In this document: in pieces, positions 44,381-55,177 of the stretch
Layout of the letters: each line of letters starts with the position of its first letter
How positions within the stretch are numbered: the stretch's first letter is position 1
From: Portunus trituberculatus
Taxonomy: Eukaryota > Arthropoda > Malacostraca > Decapoda > Portunidae
Assembly (NCBI RefSeq): GCF_017591435.1
Contig: NC_059303.1
Span: 1,091,108-1,155,107 of the forward strand
Reading direction: 5' to 3'
DNA length: 64,000 nucleotides
Made by a program: the position numbers and the translations under genes
Notes under the pieces: model-generated
Database searches by the model: none
What the model was told of the DNA's origin: nothing
Seen by the model: only the letters and a program-made list of their open reading frames with translations

Positions 44381-45281
44381 GGCCGAGGCAGGTCGTACTA
44401 GGGAAAACTCTGGTTCTCCAGTTCCTGTGGGTGCTTGCCTGCAGCGTCACTGGAGAGTGTGGATGGAGGTAGGGGCAGGGGAGTGGGTAGTGAAGACCCT
44501 GCGTTATGGGTATGTACTCCCTTTTCTTCGTCCCCCTCCAATGGCTTCCAGACCCATAGAGTTTGCCACCTATGTAGAGGGGTCCGTTCGTCATACGGCC
44601 CTAGACCTAGACCTAGACCTAGACCTTGGACAAAGGGGCCATAAAGCTGGTGGTGGACAAGCTGGAAGGCTTTTATACACGTCTGTTCCTGGTTCCGAAA
44701 GTAACAGGGGGTTGGAGACTGGTGTTCGACCTTTCGGCCCTGAACAAGTTTTTAAGAGTCAGCCCCTTTCAAATGGAGACAGTGGCTGCAGTGTTGGAGT
44801 CCATGAAAGTGGGGGATTGGATGGTCTCTCTAGATCTACGAGACGCATATTTCCAAATCCCAATACACCCTCGTTCTCGCAAGTTCCTGTGGTTTGTTTG
44901 GCGGGACAGAGTCTTCCAATTCAGGGTTCTGTGTTTTGGCCACGCCACTGCTCCTCAGGTTTTTACCAAAATCATGGCTCCAGTGTCCGCATGGGTGCAT
45001 CAACACGGGATTTTCTCCTCCGCTATCTGGGCGACTGGCTGATCACGGGTTCATCTCAACAGGAGTGCATGAGTGCCATCCAAGCTATTTCCCATTTGTG
45101 CGATCAACTGGGTATTCAGGTCAATCTATCCAAGTCGGACCTGGTGCCCAGCCAGAGGAAGCAGTACCTGGGCATGGTACTGGACTCCATGAGGGCTCTG
45201 ATTTTTCCTTCCCCAGAGCGGATTGGCCAGTTTCGGTCTGTGGCACGGAGTTTCCTCGAGGACAAAGCTACCCCGGTGTAG
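44365..45281 (+). pseudogene. DIRS-A reverse transcriptase, frameshifted, YLGD catalytic box
   Basis: The N-terminal block WVVKTLRYGYVLPF (about 44490) is typical of DIRS RTs. After a (CCTAGA)4 hexamer run (44600-44626) the frame shifts to LVPKVTGGWRLVFDLSALN (about 44690), SLDLRDAYFQIPIHPRSRK (about 44826) and FRVLCFGHATAPQVFTK. It then shifts again to RYLGDWLITGS (about 45020), NLSKSDLVPSQ and YLGMVLDS. The usual catalytic Y-L-D-D has become Y-L-G-D, so one metal-binding Asp is lost. Confidence 0.87.
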
Positions 45282-45296
45282 CTGTGGAGGTCACTC

Positions 45297-46079
45297 TTGG
45301 GTCAGCTGGCATCCCTAGAGAGGCTGGTTCCAGGTGGCCGCCTTCGTTCCCGGTCCCTTCAGTGGTGCCTGAAGAGACACTGGAGAGCAGCTTCGGACCC
45401 AACCTGGTGGCGGGTCCCTCCATCTCACCATTGCCTTGCAGACCTCTTCTGGTGGATAGAGCCAGCTCATCTTCTCCAAGGAGCCCCCTTTGTGATGCCA
45501 CCTCCAGAGATGACTCTGTTTTGCAATGCCTCTCTGCATGGATGGGGTGCTCATGTGGGGGAGTCCCTTGTCTCAGGTCTCTGGTCTCTACAGGAGAAGA
45601 ACCTTCACATCAATCACCCGGAGATGTTGGCAGTCTTCCGGGCCCTTCAGGCCTTGCAGTGGGACTTGTCGGGCACAGTAGTGAATCTTATGTCGGACAA
45701 TACTATGGTGAGGGCTTACCTACAAAACTCAGGGGGCACTCGGTCCGAGTCTCTGTCTGTTCTGACAGGGGTCATTCTTCGGTGGTGCAAGGGCAATCAG
45801 GTACTGCTCCGCCCCAAGTTCGTGCCAGGACGGCGCAACGCGGTGGCAGATGTCCTCAGCCGCGAGTGTGTGGGGTCGGAATGGACCCTACACCCAGTCG
45901 TGTGCAAATGGGTCTTTCAGGCATGGGGTGCACCTCAGGTGGACCTGTTTGCTACGGCTTTAAATCACCAGCTACCACTGTATGTGTCTCCACTTCCGGA
46001 CCCGAACGCTTGGAAACAGGACGCGTTTGCCTTCCCCTGGGAGGGCTTAGATCTGTACGCTTTCCCCCCTTCTCCCTGA
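45297..46079 (+). pseudogene. DIRS-A RNase H domain and connection
   Basis: The frame is open for 260 codons. The first catalytic segment reads LFCNASLHGWGA where T-D-A-S is usual, so the Asp is replaced by Asn. Other catalytic positions look kept: NHPEMLAVF (Glu), LMSDNTMV (Asp) and NAVADVLSR (Asp). The C-terminal PQVDLFATALNHQLPLYVS block is the DIRS-type connection to the recombinase. It degrades the RNA strand during replication in live elements. Confidence 0.85.
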
Positions 46080-46140
46080 TTCGGCGGGTTCTGGTTCGGG
46101 TCAGAGAGACCTCGGTTGTCCGCGTGTCTCTAATTGCTCC

Positions 46141-47341
46141 TTGGTGGCCTCATGCAGACTGGTTCCCTCTGCTGCTGAGTCTATTAGTAGATCACCCGAG
46201 AGTGTTGCCTCAGTGGGGTTTGCTGTTACGTCAGCCTCGTCAACACCTTTTTCACAAATCTCCAGCAACACTTCATCTTCACGCGTGGAGACTCTCCAGC
46301 GTCTCTTCCAAAAGAGAGGCTTTTCGCGAGAAGCTGCAGGGATCATGGCCTTGCCAGTCAGACAGTCTTTGGCCAGGGTGTACCAGGCGAAGTGGGCCAT
46401 CTACTATCGTTGGTGTGAGTCGAGGGGCTGTCATCCTCTCTTGGCCTCTGTGATAGACTTGGCTGACTTTTTTCTTTTCCTTTGGGGCACAAAGCATTTA
46501 TCCTCACCATCTATTAGGGAATACCGCTCTGCTCTGGCCCCAATTTTCCGACAGGCAGGCCTGGATATCTCTCAAAATATGGATTTGTCAGAATTGTTTC
46601 GGGGATTTGCCAAGTCGGCTCCTCCCCGCTCACCACGCATTCCTGCGTGGGATTTATCTTTAGTTTTGAATTCTTTAACGAAGGCCCCCCTATGAACCCC
46701 TTCGTTTAGCTTCAATGCGGGACGTGACTTTGAAAGCTTCTTTTCTCTTAGCTTTGGCTTCTGCTCGTTGGGTTAGCGAACTCCCTGGACTTTCAGCCGA
46801 GGTTCGTCACTCTAGGGGTTGGTCTTCGATGACTTTCTCTTTAGCCTCAGACTTTCTAGTTAAGACTCAAGTTCCAGGTGATGATTCTCAGTCAGAATTT
46901 TCTATTCCAGCCTTGGCTAAGTCTGTTGGGGATTCTGAGAGTGACCGGCTTTAATGCCCAGTTCGGACTGTCCGGAAGTACCTGCGGAGGACCAGGGACT
47001 GTTGTCCTAGGTGCTCACGATTGTTTGTGATGGTTACCGAACCTTGACGGGTGGTACATCCACACACAATTTCTTTTTGGATATGTCAGGTTATCCAACG
47101 CGCACATCAGGATGTTTCAGAGGAAGACATGCACTCGGTGAAAATCAATGCACATGAGGTTAGGGCAGTGGCTACAAGTGCCCTATTTAAGAAAATTAGG
47201 AGTATTCCGACCTTCCTCCGAGCAGGGACCTGGAAATGTAGTTCTACATTTGCTTCTTTTTATCTACGGGATATAACTCATAGAGATCTAGATACCTTTT
47301 CTTTGGACCTTTTTGTGTTGGCTCTCAGAGTTATTGATTAA
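46141..47341 (+). pseudogene. DIRS-A tyrosine recombinase, three frames
   Basis: The N-terminal core-binding part (46141-46695) reads FLWGTKHLSSPSIREYRSAL. The catalytic part follows in two further frames: ALASARWVSEL (catalytic Arg, about 46750) and AHEVRAVATS (His-x-x-Arg, about 47155), GTWKCSSTFASFYLRD (Trp and nucleophilic Tyr, about 47230). All five catalytic positions are present, but shifts near 46695 and 46955-47050 break the protein. The recombinase inserts circular DNA without duplicating the target. The stop at 47339-47341 is 29 bp before DIRS-B. Confidence 0.85.
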
Positions 47342-47662
47342 GATTGATTGGGTTCAGGCTACATAATTCTATGTCAGCCGTCGTCTCTGCTGACATGGGG
47401 AGCTCACATGAGATATGCGGGAGCCCAACCAAACACCAGTTGCGCACGCTTGACCACACTGGACGGACGTGCTGTGGACCCGCTGGTCCATTTGGTGCTT
47501 TTTCTTTCAGCAGGCCACGTTACTTGTTACGCAGGTACAGTGCCTACTTTCTGTTACCTGTTTAAGGGCGGTTAGTGCCTTACAAGATGGCTTTTTGTTG
47601 GCGGGGGGCTATACACAAGCATACGGCTTTGTTTTGATCTTCCTTTGACGACCAGGTTGTGT

Positions 47663-48466
47663 GATGGAGTCTCCTGGCTCCAGTGATGATGGGGCTGGTG
47701 CTCCTGTTGGACCCTCCCTGGCCAATTGGGCACCCAGTGCCCATGATTTGGACCACAGTGGCAGGGGCAGTGACTCTTCCAGGAGTCGTCATGCCGGGGA
47801 TCGGGCGAGGAAGCGCCAGTCACATTCGGTTCATGGTTCCCACGTGTTTGCCTCTGCCCCCTGCCCCCCGCCCGCTTCAACTCTACCTTCGGCCCCCCAC
47901 CTGGGCAGTGGAATGCTGTTTTAGACGCCCTGGCTGAGATGAGGTCTGAAATTAACCGTCTCAAGAGGGACCGTGGGAGCCTTTCCCCGGTTTCACCTAA
48001 TCCTGTGAATGCGGGGGCCTCCTCCACTGCCCGCACCACCAGGATTAATGAGGGTGCTGGGCCTTCTCATGGGCAGGCTTGCTCACCATCCCCTCCTTCC
48101 TTCTCGGGGTTCCCTGCAGACAGCAGTGATGATGATTCCGTTGGTGAGCCCTCCACTACTGTGAGTCCCCTTCTTCAGGGCGTTCAAGTATTTGGGCCGA
48201 CGGACGTGTTTTCGGCCGAAGTGGACGATAAGGTGGCTGATATGATAAATTTTATGTTTGATAAGGGCATTCGAGAGGACGACTATAAAGCCTTATGTGA
48301 GGATGACTGTGTTTTGAGACTTGCTAACTGCCCTGCCCTCTCTGCAGTGGACTGCAACCCTCAAGTGTTGGAAGCACTGAGGCCGGAGGCCAGGAGAGTG
48401 GATTTTCGGCTGAGGGAGGTAAACAAGGACATTTTGAGGGCTGCTTCTATAATTACCAAATTTTAA
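47663..48466 (+). pseudogene. DIRS-B gag-like protein, first part
   Basis: The first frame starts at 47663 (MESPGSSDDGAG) and shifts near 47920 to the frame running to 48466. The middle is Ser/Pro/Asp-rich and the end helical (VNKDILRAASIITKF). It leads into 48506-48910. DIRS gag-like proteins lack a universal signature. The call rests on position and on the following GYANVRNLN and FADDIS blocks. Confidence 0.6.
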
Positions 48467-48910
48467 GTAAAATTAGACAAAGTAGCCCGTGATGAGCAGC
48501 ACCATGTGGTGGCGCAGGAAACAATCCTGTTAAATGGTGCACTGGCCTTGTTAGGTTATGCCAATGTTAGGAACCTCAATAGGAGGTTTGTGATGAAGCG
48601 TGAATTGAATCACAAGTTTTCTCACCTCTGCACAGAAAAAGTTCCCATGTCCAGATTTTTGTTTGCTGATGATATCTCCAAAAGTGTAAAACAGATTGAA
48701 GAATCGGCAAAGTTACGGTCCACCATCACAGCCAAGAGGCAGGTTTTCCCGTGGCGTCTTCCTGGCAGAACTAGAGGTTTCTCATCTAGGTTCCAGCCCT
48801 ACGGGTTTAAGAGGTCGGCCTTCAAGTCTGGTCAGAGATCGTCCCAGGCTCCACACTACCCAGACCCAAAAGAGGCCAGGGGCCGGGGCTACTCCAAGCC
48901 CTGGCACTGA
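48467..48910 (+). pseudogene. DIRS-B gag-like protein, C-terminal part
   Basis: After a stop at 48464-48466 the same frame or a neighbour reads LLGYANVRNLNRRFVMKREL, then LFADDISKSVKQIEE, a block common just upstream of DIRS RTs, and a basic Arg/Pro/Gly-rich tail (GFSSRFQPYGFKRSAF) before the stop at 48908-48910. The FADD here is not the polymerase active site; it lies before the RT domain. Confidence 0.62.
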
Positions 48911-48930
48911 ATCAGGCAAGTGACTGTTTT

Positions 48931-49560
48931 GTGGGTGGTAGACTTCACCACTTTGTCCATGAATGGAAGGAAATTACTTCTGATCCTTGTATATTAGATT
49001 TTGTTCAACACTGCCATTTGGATATTAATGTGGAGAATGTCAAACACTTATTTTTTCAGAAGGTTGAATACAGGTTTAATTCTTTAGAACAGGATGTTAT
49101 CTCTACTGAAATTCAAAAATTACTTCTTCTTAAGGTAATTTCTGTCACTGAGTGGCAATATGGACAAATTATTTCTCCTATTTTTCTAAGGAAGAAAAAG
49201 AATGGTGGATATAGGATAGTTTTGAATTTAGAGAAATTTAATTTACACATTCCATATATCCACTTTAAAATGGAGGATTTTGAACTTGCGATCAAGCTCA
49301 TTCATGCAAGTGACTTCCTGGCGTCAGTGGATTTAAAACATGCCTATTACTCAGTCAAGATAGCGGAGGAACAGCAAAGATTTTTCTGTTTCACATAGCA
49401 AGGGGTTATTTACCAATTCAATTGTTTGCCTAATGGGGTGTCACCAGGTCCTAGAATTTTCACAAAACTTATGAAGCCAGTTTTTTCACATTTGAGAACC
49501 AAAGGTTATACTATCACCAGTTACATAGATGATTCACTTATCTGCAACAGCTCACAAGCA
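48931..49560 (+). pseudogene. DIRS-B reverse transcriptase, intact YIDD
   Basis: FLRKKKNGGYRIVLNLEKFN (about 49183), DFLASVDLKHAYYSVKI (about 49312) and, after a stop at 49396-49398, NCLPNGVSPGPRIFTK (about 49425) and TSYIDDSLIC (about 49515-49545) follow the DIRS RT order. Catalytic Y-I-D-D is intact. A frameshift follows at about 49560. Confidence 0.85.
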
Positions 49561-51060
49561 GGTTGCCTCGCTTGTGTGCAGGAGACTGGGTTTTTGTATC
49601 AATGAGAAAAAGTCCATTCTTACTCCTACTAAGTCTATTGAATACTTAGGCAACATTATCAACACTGACACTATGAAAATTTTTTGGCCGGAAAGAAGAG
49701 TTTCTAAAATTCGTCTTGCTTGTGAGGATCTTATGCACAAGTCGGTTGCCCAGATTAGACAGGTTGCACGGGTGATAGGTATTTTGGTCGCTGCCACCTC
49801 TGCGGTCGTTCTGGGAAAACTGCATTATAGAGTTCTTGAAAGGGCCAAGATTCATGCTTTACATCACTCTCATGAGAATTTTGATGCTATGATGCCTATT
49901 TCTGAGGAGATGAAACAAGAATTACTCTGGTGGTGCAAAAATGCAGCAGTACAGGATAGGGTCATTTTCAGGCTGGCTGCAGAACTTGAATTGTTCACAG
50001 ATGCTTCCAATATTGGTTGGGGTAGCAGCCTTAACCAGGTTTCTACAGGTGGTAGTTGGTCTTTGGAGGAAACTTCATTACACATCAATGCTCTTGAACT
50101 TAAAGCAATTTTATTTACTCTGCAGGCATTTCAGCAGGAAGTTAACCCGTACAGCGTCAGCAGATCTGAGACTTTGTGATTTCGCCAGTGCTGGCCACAT
50201 CATGGATTTTTTTTTTTGCTAAACCAGTCTTAAATGATGTGAAACAAATGAAAATAACAGTCATTCCTCCCAGAAATGACTAGAAGTGGTATTAATTGGT
50301 GAGAGATGTTTTGCGCTAAGGTTAGCGACTTAGCAAAGCCTTATGTGACTATAGTTTATTCGCTTCCTCGTTTCTCACCAGTCGATCCCTGAGTTGGACA
50401 CATGCATAATATCGTTCCTGAGTTGAAAGAAAAACAATATGTCATGTTTTGCTGTTTGGGAGTGTTTGTGGGTAAAAATAGACAAGAGATATTGTGAGGA
50501 GTGTTGCCTTTTGCGGTGCATATATTTTCCTAGTAATATGGACTTGTTTTTCCTTATAACAAAGCGATTGGAAAATTCTTATTTATGCCATACAAAGTTT
50601 TCACTACCACAATATAACAGTTACCAAAAACATCTGAAATGGTGAAAGTAAGTAATGAAAATTACGCTGCATTCATATTAGCAGAGTTGAGGCGTCAGTT
50701 TACCACTACACCGAGCTGAAGGCAGCAGAAACTGCTAAAGTTCAGATATGTAATAAATAAATACAGGAAGCATTCATGTTAGCAAGGACGAGGAGGCAGC
50801 ATGAGCAATGTCTACAGTGCATGATGGCAGTATACTGGTAGGTTTTGAGGACGCAATACCTCCGAAAACACAAGGAAGCTCGCCGACGTATCTCATACGT
50901 CTCTGACGCCCGGTTCACTCAGAGTAGCCGACGTATCTCGTACGTCTCTGACGCTGTACGGGTTAAGAGAAAACATATTAAAATTTTTTGTGACAATTCT
51001 ACAGCTGTTACTTATGTGAATGAAATGGAAGGTACCAAATCTCTGCCCTTGCTGCAATGA
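49529..51060 (+). pseudogene. DIRS-B RT end and RNase H, split by a MITE
   Basis: It continues with GFCINEKKSILTPTKSIEYLG, then RNase H: LELFTDASNIGWGSSL (first Asp, about 49988) and INALELKAILFTLQAF (Glu, about 50092). The frame is cut by the TTAA element at 50146. Beyond 50966 it resumes KIFCDNSTAVTYVNE (second Asp, about 50984). Removing one TTAA copy with the element restores the frame across the site, so the MITE landed in an open RNase H. A shift follows near 51050. Confidence 0.84.
50146..50962. mobile_element. piggyBac-like MITE in DIRS-B RNase H
   Basis: Ends CCCGTACAGCGTCAGCAGA (left) and, inverted, CCCGTACAGCGTCAGAGAC (right). TTAA is at 50142-50145 and 50963-50966. About 817 bp, no transposase frame. 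Near the right end a short unit (CCGACGTATCTC...GTCTCTGACGC) is repeated in tandem (50881-50958). CCC-starting ends with TTAA duplication indicate piggyBac mobilisation. Confidence 0.87.
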
Positions 51061-52572
51061 TCTTTCTATACTCATTTGGGACTGGTGTGATGATAATGAA
51101 GTATGGATCACATGTTCACACATCCCGGGGAAAGCTAACTATGAGGCAGATGAGGCTTCTCGCACTTTCAATTCTTGGCACGAGTGGAAATTGGATGTCA
51201 ATGTTTTTAGTTCTCTCTGTTCCACTTTTGGTACCCCCTCTATTGACCTGTTTGCATCTAGGCTTAACAAACAGATACCTATTTTTTGCTCATGGAAACC
51301 TGACCCTGAGGCAACATATTTTGATGCTTTCTCTCTTAACTGGACAAATCTTACTCTTTCTTATCTTTTTCCTCCTTTTTCCTTGATCTCTAGGTGTTTG
51401 CAGAAGATGGGGGCAGAGCAGGTCAAGGGGTGGATAGTGGTCCCACTCTGGAGATCACAGCCTTGGATGGGCAGGCTGCTCCATATGCTGATAGATCACC
51501 CCAGACTGCTCAGGAAATCAAAGAACATTTTGATGCATCCCTGCTCAGCAGAAACACACCCTATCTTGACACACACTCGGTTGATGGCGTGCCTTCTTTC
51601 CAAGACTCCCTCAGAGTGCGAGGCATACAGAAGGAAGGTGCAGACATCATCATGGCATCTTGGAAGCCAGGTACAGGAAAACAGTACCAGTCACATCTCA
51701 AGCAATGGGCAAGCTTTTGTGGTAGAGGGGACATCAATCCCTTTAATCCAAATGTGAATGACATCTTAAACTTTTTAACGGTGTCTTTCAACAGGGGTGT
51801 AGTTATAGCTCCATTAACACCTCGAGGTGCCCTTTCCGCCTTGGGTATTATGGTAGATGGTGTATCTGCGGGCAGCCATCCCCTCGTCATCAGATTTCTG
51901 AAAGGTGTTTTTAACCTGCGACCCCCTAAACCACGGTACACAAAGACGTGGGATGTCCAGACTGTTGTAAATTTTTTGAGATCCTTATACCCATTGAACA
52001 CACTTAGTTTAAAAGAAATTACGCTTAAACTGGTTATGCTGATGGCACTCACGCAGGCTGCACGCATCCAAACGTTGCACTTACTCATGCTTCCAGGCAT
52101 CAACATTGAAGACTGTTCCATTACAATTCCGTTAGGGGACAACATTAAACAATGTAGGCCAAATTTTAACACTCAGTTTGTCACCTTTGTTGCTTTGGAC
52201 AAGGATGCAAGACTTTGTGTTTGTAAGACTCTGAGAGAGTACAAGGACTAATATTATTATCTTAGATGTTTTCCAAATGCAGAAAATAGACTTCTCATTA
52301 GTTTTGTCAAACCTTATAAACCTGTGTCTAAAGATACCATTTCCAGATGGGTTAAGACTGTTCTTCATTTGGCTGGGATTAATACTAATGTGTTTACTGC
52401 AGGAAGTGTCAGATCGGCAGTGGCTTCAAAGGCCAAGGCTCTAGCTGTCCCCATCGGTACTATCATGGCGAAAGTGGGATGGTCGCAGGAATCAACCTTT
52501 GCTAGATTTTATGACAAGGGTATTGTAGGCATTTCCGATCCTTTTCAGGATGCAGTTTTGCACGTAGATTAA
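51061..52572 (+). pseudogene. DIRS-B connection and tyrosine recombinase
   Basis: 51061-51393 gives the connection region (IDLFASRLNKQIPIFCSW). From 51394 the recombinase reads KQYQSHLKQWASFC, TKTWDVQTVVNFLRSL and LMALTQAARIQTLHLL (catalytic Arg, about 52055), to a stop at 52249-52251. It then continues VSKDTISRWVKTVLHLAGI (about 52325). The His-x-x-Arg motif reads FTAGSVRSA (about 52396), with Gly in place of the catalytic His. GWSQESTFARFYDKG keeps Trp and Tyr (about 52490). The open frame ends at 52570-52572. Confidence 0.86.
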
Positions 52573-52990
52573 TAAGATTGGTTAAGGTTAAAGTTTTGGG
52601 TTTTCAAATTTTCAAATTTGTTAGTTATCAAATGAATTTGTATTATTGGTGAGTTTGGGTAGATAAAGATACCGCTAAAGAGGATATTACATGCAATTGT
52701 ACCATTGAATTCTTTATGTTTGAACTTTTTGAGTCATCATGTGTATATTCTTCGTTTTTCATTTGGTTAAATGAAATTGTAGTGTTGTTCTTTTGTTTTG
52801 GATAGATGACTATGCTGTACTTATGCCGGGTTCATTTTGGGGTTATGGCTGTAAAATTTACCCATCTCAAATGTTCTGTGGCCTTCACAATTATTAAATT
52901 TGCTATCAAGTCCCTTAAATGGCACTCCTTATTTTCCATTTTTGGCATCATAGTTTGCGATTTACTACGAAACCCACATGGCTTTAAAAC

Positions 52991-53125
52991 CTCATGTGAG
53001 CGCCCCATGTCAGCGGAGACGATGGCTGACGTAAAATTTAAAAAGTATACGAGACTTACCGTAGGTCAGTTAAAGTATGCTTGTAATTTTACGAAGGTTG
53101 TCTCTGCTGATAGAGGAGCGTTCAC
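52991..53125 (+). repeat. DIRS-B internal complementary region
   Basis: The first part (52991-53033) is the reverse complement of the left terminus (about 47370-47412). The second part (53034-53125) is the reverse complement of the right terminus (about 53265-53360). The join of both termini in one block matches the circle-junction template in the DIRS replication model. Confidence 0.9.
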
Positions 53126-53236
53126 ATGCCCTCCTCTCCCAACCCTAGTTTTCAAGGGATTTATGTTCTGGGGATTTATGCCATAATCTCTTCACTCAAT
53201 TTTATTTTTTCATGTGGTGTTCGTAGTCTTTAAAGT

Positions 53237-53362
53237 CTGGTGTTTGGTTGGGCTCCCGCATATCTCATGTGAACGCTCCCCTGTCAGCAGAGACGACCTT
53301 CGTAAAATTACAAGCATACTTCAACTGACCTACGGTAAGTCTCGTATACTTTTTAAATTTCT
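53237..53362 (+). repeat. DIRS-B right inverted terminal repeat and extension
   Basis: 53237-53300 is the inverse of 47380-47444. 53300-53362 is the unique right extension, which appears inverted in the internal complementary region. With 53034-53125 it forms a hairpin of about 95 bp per arm. Confidence 0.88.
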
Positions 53363-53600
53363 ATGTACTTTAGTATGGGAGGCTTTGAGTTAGTTGACCT
53401 TCCTGGTGGGATGTTGGATGGGCTGCTTCTTTTTCCTGTTACTTCCCCTTGGACATGGATGCCAGTGCTACACTTCCCAGGACTTGACCTCTTCATTGTA
53501 AGTTGCACAAGTGTGGTTCTGTTTTTGTTTTGTTTTTCTAATCTTTTCAGATTGGTTAAAGGAATGGTCATCCTCCCTCCTATACTTGGGAATCAGTTTT
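53363..53600 (+). other. DIRS-A sequence resuming after DIRS-B
   Basis: CTATGTACTTTAGTATGGG follows the DIRS-B right end. The left flank of DIRS-B ends ATAATTCTATGT, so CTATGT is shared by both flanks. No coding motif is seen. The stretch leads to the DIRS-A internal complementary region. Confidence 0.6.
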
Positions 53601-53700
53601 CAAGCAATATTTAATAATTATGGGTAATAGTATGTGTAGTAACAAATAGGATTTTTTAAGTAAAATTCATTTTTATCTACATACTTACTCATAATTATTA
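53601..53700 (+). repeat. DIRS-A internal complementary region
   Basis: The first half (to about 53643) is the reverse complement of the left terminus (from 41929). The second half (from about 53645) is the reverse complement of the right terminus (to 53980). The two are joined through AAAT, a circle-junction signature. Confidence 0.9.
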
Positions 53701-53759
53701 ATTATAATTCATGTTCCCTTCCTCCCTCCCCTCTTTGACCTTTTTAGAGTAGAAGCATA

Positions 53760-53980
53760 TGAATTGTGGGGGAAGGCTAGCTGGTACCGAAGGGTTGTAG
53801 AAAACGGTCCGTGCACATTTTCTCAGAGAACGGGAAGGGGAACTCAAGTTCTTTTCTTTCGTTGTTCTCTTGTGAGCTAATGGACATTATGTAACTTTGC
53901 TGTGGGGTGGGGGGTTTAAGTAATAATTAATAATTATGGGTAAGTATGTAGATAAAAATGGATTTTACTTAAAAAATCCT
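53760..53980 (+). repeat. DIRS-A right inverted terminal repeat and extension
   Basis: The inverse of 41929-42133 up to about 53955, followed by an extension (GTAGATAAAAATGGATTTTAC...) present inverted in the internal complementary region. Host TIR-element sequence resumes at about 53981 (ATTCGTTCCAAACC). Confidence 0.88.
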
Positions 53981-54343
53981 ATATTCGTTCCAAACCACAT
54001 CCCAAGACCAAAAAAATTCTATTTTCCACTTAATTTCTTACTTTTAGAATATTATTACTATATATGCTACTACTATTATGCTATAACTATAAAAGATAAG
54101 AAAATAAAGCAGGAAAGTAGGCAAAATGTAATTAAATGAAAATTCAACTTCTCATGGTCAGAAACAAGCGTCACTACATCCTCAAGTGACTCCATCAAGC
54201 CAGCACCGCACACTCTTATATAAGCCAATAAGTTTTTCTCTGATATACTGCATTAATTATGGAAAATAAATCAGGGAAGTAAGCAAATTGTAATATGAAA
54301 ATTCAACTTCTTCACGGTCAGAAACAAGCGTCAACATTTCCAT

Positions 54344-55177
54344 GTCAAGACGGCCCCGTGTTTACCATTTCAACATTTCCTGGTCAAGACGGCCCTGTGT
54401 TTGCCATGATGACCCCACACCAAATTTTATGTTATTGTCCTCTTATTTCTTTCATTATGTTAACACATTAACCACGGATGGCAACTCAGCCTTCCTGGGA
54501 TAGTGTTTTGTAGTATGAAGCGTTAAAAACCATAATGTATTGTTACACCGGTGTACTGTACCTTGCACATATGGTGCATCCAGGGTGTAACACGACTTTC
54601 TGTAAATATTGAAAGAGGTAAGAGAACATGCATTTCTAAGCAGAAAATGTTGTATACACATATGCATTTTAAGGTTTTGTTTACCAGTAAGATGATTTTA
54701 AAATTTCTGAGAGGCGTGCAATAGTCCATCGTGTTTTTATGAGGTGACGACGACTGTTGCTGGCTTGCTGCAGCAGCTGGAGGTGCCACTTGGCTAAATA
54801 CCGAATGTTTTAATATTATGTTTTGCAATCTTACACTTAAGACAGATTGTATCAACAAGTATGCAATTTACTGATAAACATTACACGATAACATTATTGC
54901 AGTGATTAAAAGCACTCACGTATGGTACTACGTGGTACAGTACCTATCACTGGGTGAGGAAGGATGGGGAGGGATGGAGGAGTGGGGAGCAACTGATTTA
55001 TTAATACAATCTGTCTTAGTATGAGATGCTCTGTTAATAAGTATAATTTAAAACCATCTTATGGGTAAAAAAGAAACTGAGGCCGCTGTGGTCTGTAGTG
55101 TGGGGCCATTGTGGTAAACATGGGGCCGTCAGGGGGGGGCTGCCGTGAAAGGCCGTTGTGGTCAGGGGCCGTCTTGA
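54344..55177. mobile_element. Candidate MITE with TCAAGACGGCCCC ends
   Basis: TCAAGACGGCCCC at the left and GGGGCCGTCTTGA at the right are perfect inverses. CCATG lies at both outer borders (54339-54343 and 55178-55182). A subterminal unit is repeated near 54382-54410. The interior is non-coding. A related stretch at about 54150-54240 suggests the surrounding sequence is itself duplicated and that this block was inserted. Confidence 0.5.

Larger units (their letters stand above)
47370..53362 (+). mobile_element. DIRS-B: second DIRS retrotransposon, nested in DIRS-A
   Basis: The left terminus (ATGTCAGCCGTCGTCTCTGC, about 47370) and right terminus (ACTTTTTAAATTT, to about 53360) reappear reversed and joined in an internal complementary region at 52991-53125. 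Inverted repeats: 47370-47444 and 53237-53300. About 6.0 kb with gag, RT, RNase H and recombinase. Codon use is clearly more AT-rich than in DIRS-A, so it is a different subfamily. A piggyBac-like MITE (50146-50962) splits its RNase H. Confidence 0.9.
41929..53980 (+). mobile_element. DIRS-A: DIRS-type tyrosine-recombinase retrotransposon, contains DIRS-B
   Basis: The left terminus GTTACTACACATAC (41929) and right terminus TTTTACTTAAAAAATCCTAT (to about 53980) are both found, reversed and joined, in an internal complementary region at 53601-53700. That arrangement is diagnostic of DIRS. Inverted terminal repeats are 41929-42133 and about 53760-53980. Coding order is gag, RT, RNase H, tyrosine recombinase (42268-47341). 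After removing DIRS-B the element is about 6.1 kb. Frameshifts and active-site changes show it is dead. Confidence 0.9.

Noticed and set aside
44600..44630. Telomere-like hexamer (CCTAGA)4
   Set aside because: The arthropod telomere unit is TTAGG/CCTAA. This hexamer lies inside the DIRS-A RT and is local slippage.
48660..48680. FADD at the end of DIRS-B gag as a polymerase active site
   Set aside because: It lies upstream of the RT domain; the true catalytic box is YIDD at about 49520.
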